A stretch of DNA of 6,796 nt. It comes from Saprospiraceae bacterium. GTDB taxonomy: Bacteria; Bacteroidota; Bacteroidia; Chitinophagales; Saprospiraceae. Shown piece by piece: positions 5,897 through 6,796 of this stretch. The DNA lies in the NCBI GenBank assembly GCA_013361075.1, contig JABWAJ010000306.1:1-6796 (forward strand), given 5' to 3'. The notes below the pieces were generated by a model. That model saw nothing but the letters and a program-made list of their open reading frames with translations. It had not been told where the DNA came from and did not search any database. Each line of letters begins with the position of its first letter. The first letter of the stretch is position 1. Both the position numbers and the translations under genes were made by a program.

Positions 5897-5999
5897 CCTG
5901 CCAACTGCCCACTGAATCCCTGCCGACTTTTCATAGTTGTCACTCCGCATGATGGACCACAAAACCGCCTGCCAACTGCCCACTGAATCCCTGCCAACT
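5897..5999. repeat. Right heptamer cluster: 32-bp direct repeat, inverted relative to the left cluster
   Basis: Two 32-bp copies at 5897-5928 and 5968-5999 differ at one base (G at 5925, A at 5996) and are spaced 71 bp apart. Each begins CCTGCCAACTGCCCACTG and ends CCCTGCC followed by GACT or AACT. CTGCCAACTGCC (5898-5909 and 5969-5980) is the exact reverse complement of GGCAGTTGGCAG at 5642-5653, so the left and right clusters form an inverted pair around the AT-rich core. The second copy ends 4 bp from the odhB stop codon. Confidence 0.85.
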
Positions 6000-6003
6000 C
6001 TAT

Positions 6004-6796
6004 CTACAGGTCCAGCAACATCGCCGTCGGATCTTCCAGCAACTCTTTCACTTTCACCAAAAAGGTCACCGAAGTACTGCCGTCAATGACGCGGTGGTCG
6101 TAGGAAAGCGCCAAGTACATCATCGGGCGAATTTCGATGCGGCCATCAACGGCTATCGGGCGCTCTTTGATGGCGTGCATGCCCAAAATAGCTGATTGTG
6201 GCTCGTTGAGAATGGGTGTGCTCATCAGCGACCCAAAAATCCCGCCGTTGGTGATGGTAAAGGTACCGCCGCTCATTTCCTCTAAGGTCAGGGTGCCGTT
6301 GCGGGCTTTACCGGATAGTTCCTTGATTTTGTGTTCGATTTCAGCAAAATTCAGCGACTCTACATTGTGGATCGGGGGCACCACCAGGCCGTTTGGCGTG
6401 GAAATGGCCACCGAAATATCCACATAGTTGTGGTAAATGATGTCTTCGCCGTCAATGGATGCGTTCACATCCGGCATTTGCATCAGCACTTTGGCGCATG
6501 CTTTGGCAAACAAAGACATGAAGCCGAGTTTGATGCCGTATTTCGCTTCAAATTTTTCGTTGTATTTTTTGCGCAAAGCCATCACTTCCGTCATGTCCAC
6601 CTCGTTGAAGGTGGTGAGCATGGCTGTTTCATTTTTTGCGCTCACTAAGCGTTTGGCGATGGTGCGGCGCATGCGGCTCATCTTTTTGCGCTCGGCTGTG
6701 CGGCTGAAATGCTCTACTGTAGCCGGTTTCGGCGTTTCAGCAGGCGCGGGTTTGGTTTGGGGCGCAGGTGCGGCTTGTTTTGCTTCCACGGCTTTG
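6004..6796 (-). CDS. odhB: 2-oxoglutarate dehydrogenase E2: dihydrolipoyllysine-residue succinyltransferase (C-terminal part)
   Basis: This subunit transfers the succinyl group from lipoyl-lysine to CoA and forms the core of the 2-oxoglutarate dehydrogenase complex in the TCA cycle. The stop is TAG (minus strand) at 6004-6006, and the frame is open to the right edge, so the start, lipoyl domain and most or all of the E3-binding domain lie outside; 263 residues are visible. They begin with an Ala/Pro/Lys linker (KQAAPAPQTKPAPAETPKP), then RKKMSRMRRTIAKRL, the start of the acetyltransferase core. The active site DHRVIDG is intact, with His at 6094-6096 and Asp at 6082-6084. LTTFNEVDM, GGTFTITNGGIFGS, STPILNEPQSAILGMH and RPMMYLALSYDHR favour the succinyltransferase type over pyruvate or branched-chain E2. 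A GTG at 6787-6789 is internal, not a true start. It shares its pathway with lpdA in this window. Confidence 0.95.
   Translation of the reverse strand, partial: KAVEAKQAAPAPQTKPAPAETPKPATVEHFSRTAERKKMSRMRRTIAKRLVSAKNETAMLTTFNEVDMTEVMALRKKYNEKFEAKYGIKLGFMSLFAKACAKVLMQMPDVNASIDGEDIIYHNYVDISVAISTPNGLVVPPIHNVESLNFAEIEHKIKELSGKARNGTLTLEEMSGGTFTITNGGIFGSLMSTPILNEPQSAILGMHAIKERPIAVDGRIEIRPMMYLALSYDHRVIDGSTSVTFLVKVKELLEDPTAMLLDL

Larger units (their letters stand above)
5615..6003. other. 389-bp gene-free region: repeats around an AT-rich core
   Basis: No credible coding frame was found here. The left part (about 5622-5757) and right part (about 5897-5999) carry GGCAGTT-type heptamers in opposite orientations. 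Between them lies an AT-rich core, about 5758-5840, followed by about 55 unremarkable bases. Because both flanking genes are on the minus strand, the core is the likeliest place for a promoter of the 172-residue membrane protein gene, or for the end of the odhB transcript. I see no hairpin followed by a T run that would make a good intrinsic terminator. Confidence 0.75.

Noticed and set aside
5622..5999. Spaced repeats considered as a CRISPR array
   Set aside because: Repeat copies have unequal spacing, change orientation between the two sides, contain internal heptamers, and no cas gene is present.

Overview
The window looks like chromosomal DNA of a Bacteroidetes bacterium, most plausibly in or near the Saprospiria. 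The grounds are a type IX secretion (T9SS) type A sorting domain on a secreted protease, the sequence style of the two 2-oxoglutarate dehydrogenase-type subunits, genes without visible Shine-Dalgarno sequences, and heptamer repeats between genes of a kind I associate from memory with that group. The lineage is inferred, not computed.

Layout, left to right. Positions 1-120 hold a hairpin built from a 7-bp repeat (CTTGGCG and its complement): two perfect 24-bp inverted arms around a 56-bp loop. A + strand reading frame, open at the left edge, runs through it and ends at 673. Its credible part (from about 150) is a highly charged, disordered Lys/Arg/Pro/Asp tail resembling the C-terminal extension of Bacteroidetes PSP1/RicT proteins. 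A 50-bp gap with two short palindromes and a TATAAT box leads into lpdA (dihydrolipoyl dehydrogenase, 724-2127). A T9SS-exported, bacillopeptidase F-like subtilase (2160-3944) and an AI-2E/PerM-family membrane transporter (3955-5106) follow on the same strand with gaps of 32 and 10 bp, so these three may form one transcript. A five-codon reading frame bridges the last two through ATGA overlaps at both ends.

The transporter overlaps tail-to-tail by 11 bp with a minus-strand gene for a 172-residue five-helix membrane protein of unknown function (5096-5614). The 389-bp gap at 5615-6003 has no gene. It holds an AT-rich core with a 12-bp palindrome, flanked by GGCAGTT-type heptamers on the left and their inverted complement on the right. 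The window ends in the C-terminal catalytic domain of odhB (E2 of 2-oxoglutarate dehydrogenase), minus strand, with its start beyond the right edge.

LpdA (E3) and OdhB (E2) belong to the same kind of complex, but here they lie on opposite strands about 4 kb apart, with unrelated envelope genes between them. I see no clear new multi-gene system. The least explained signal is the pair of heptamer inverted-repeat loci, which share the same architecture and polarity and 5 of 7 repeat positions. No tRNA, rRNA, CRISPR array, transposase or convincing intrinsic terminator was seen.
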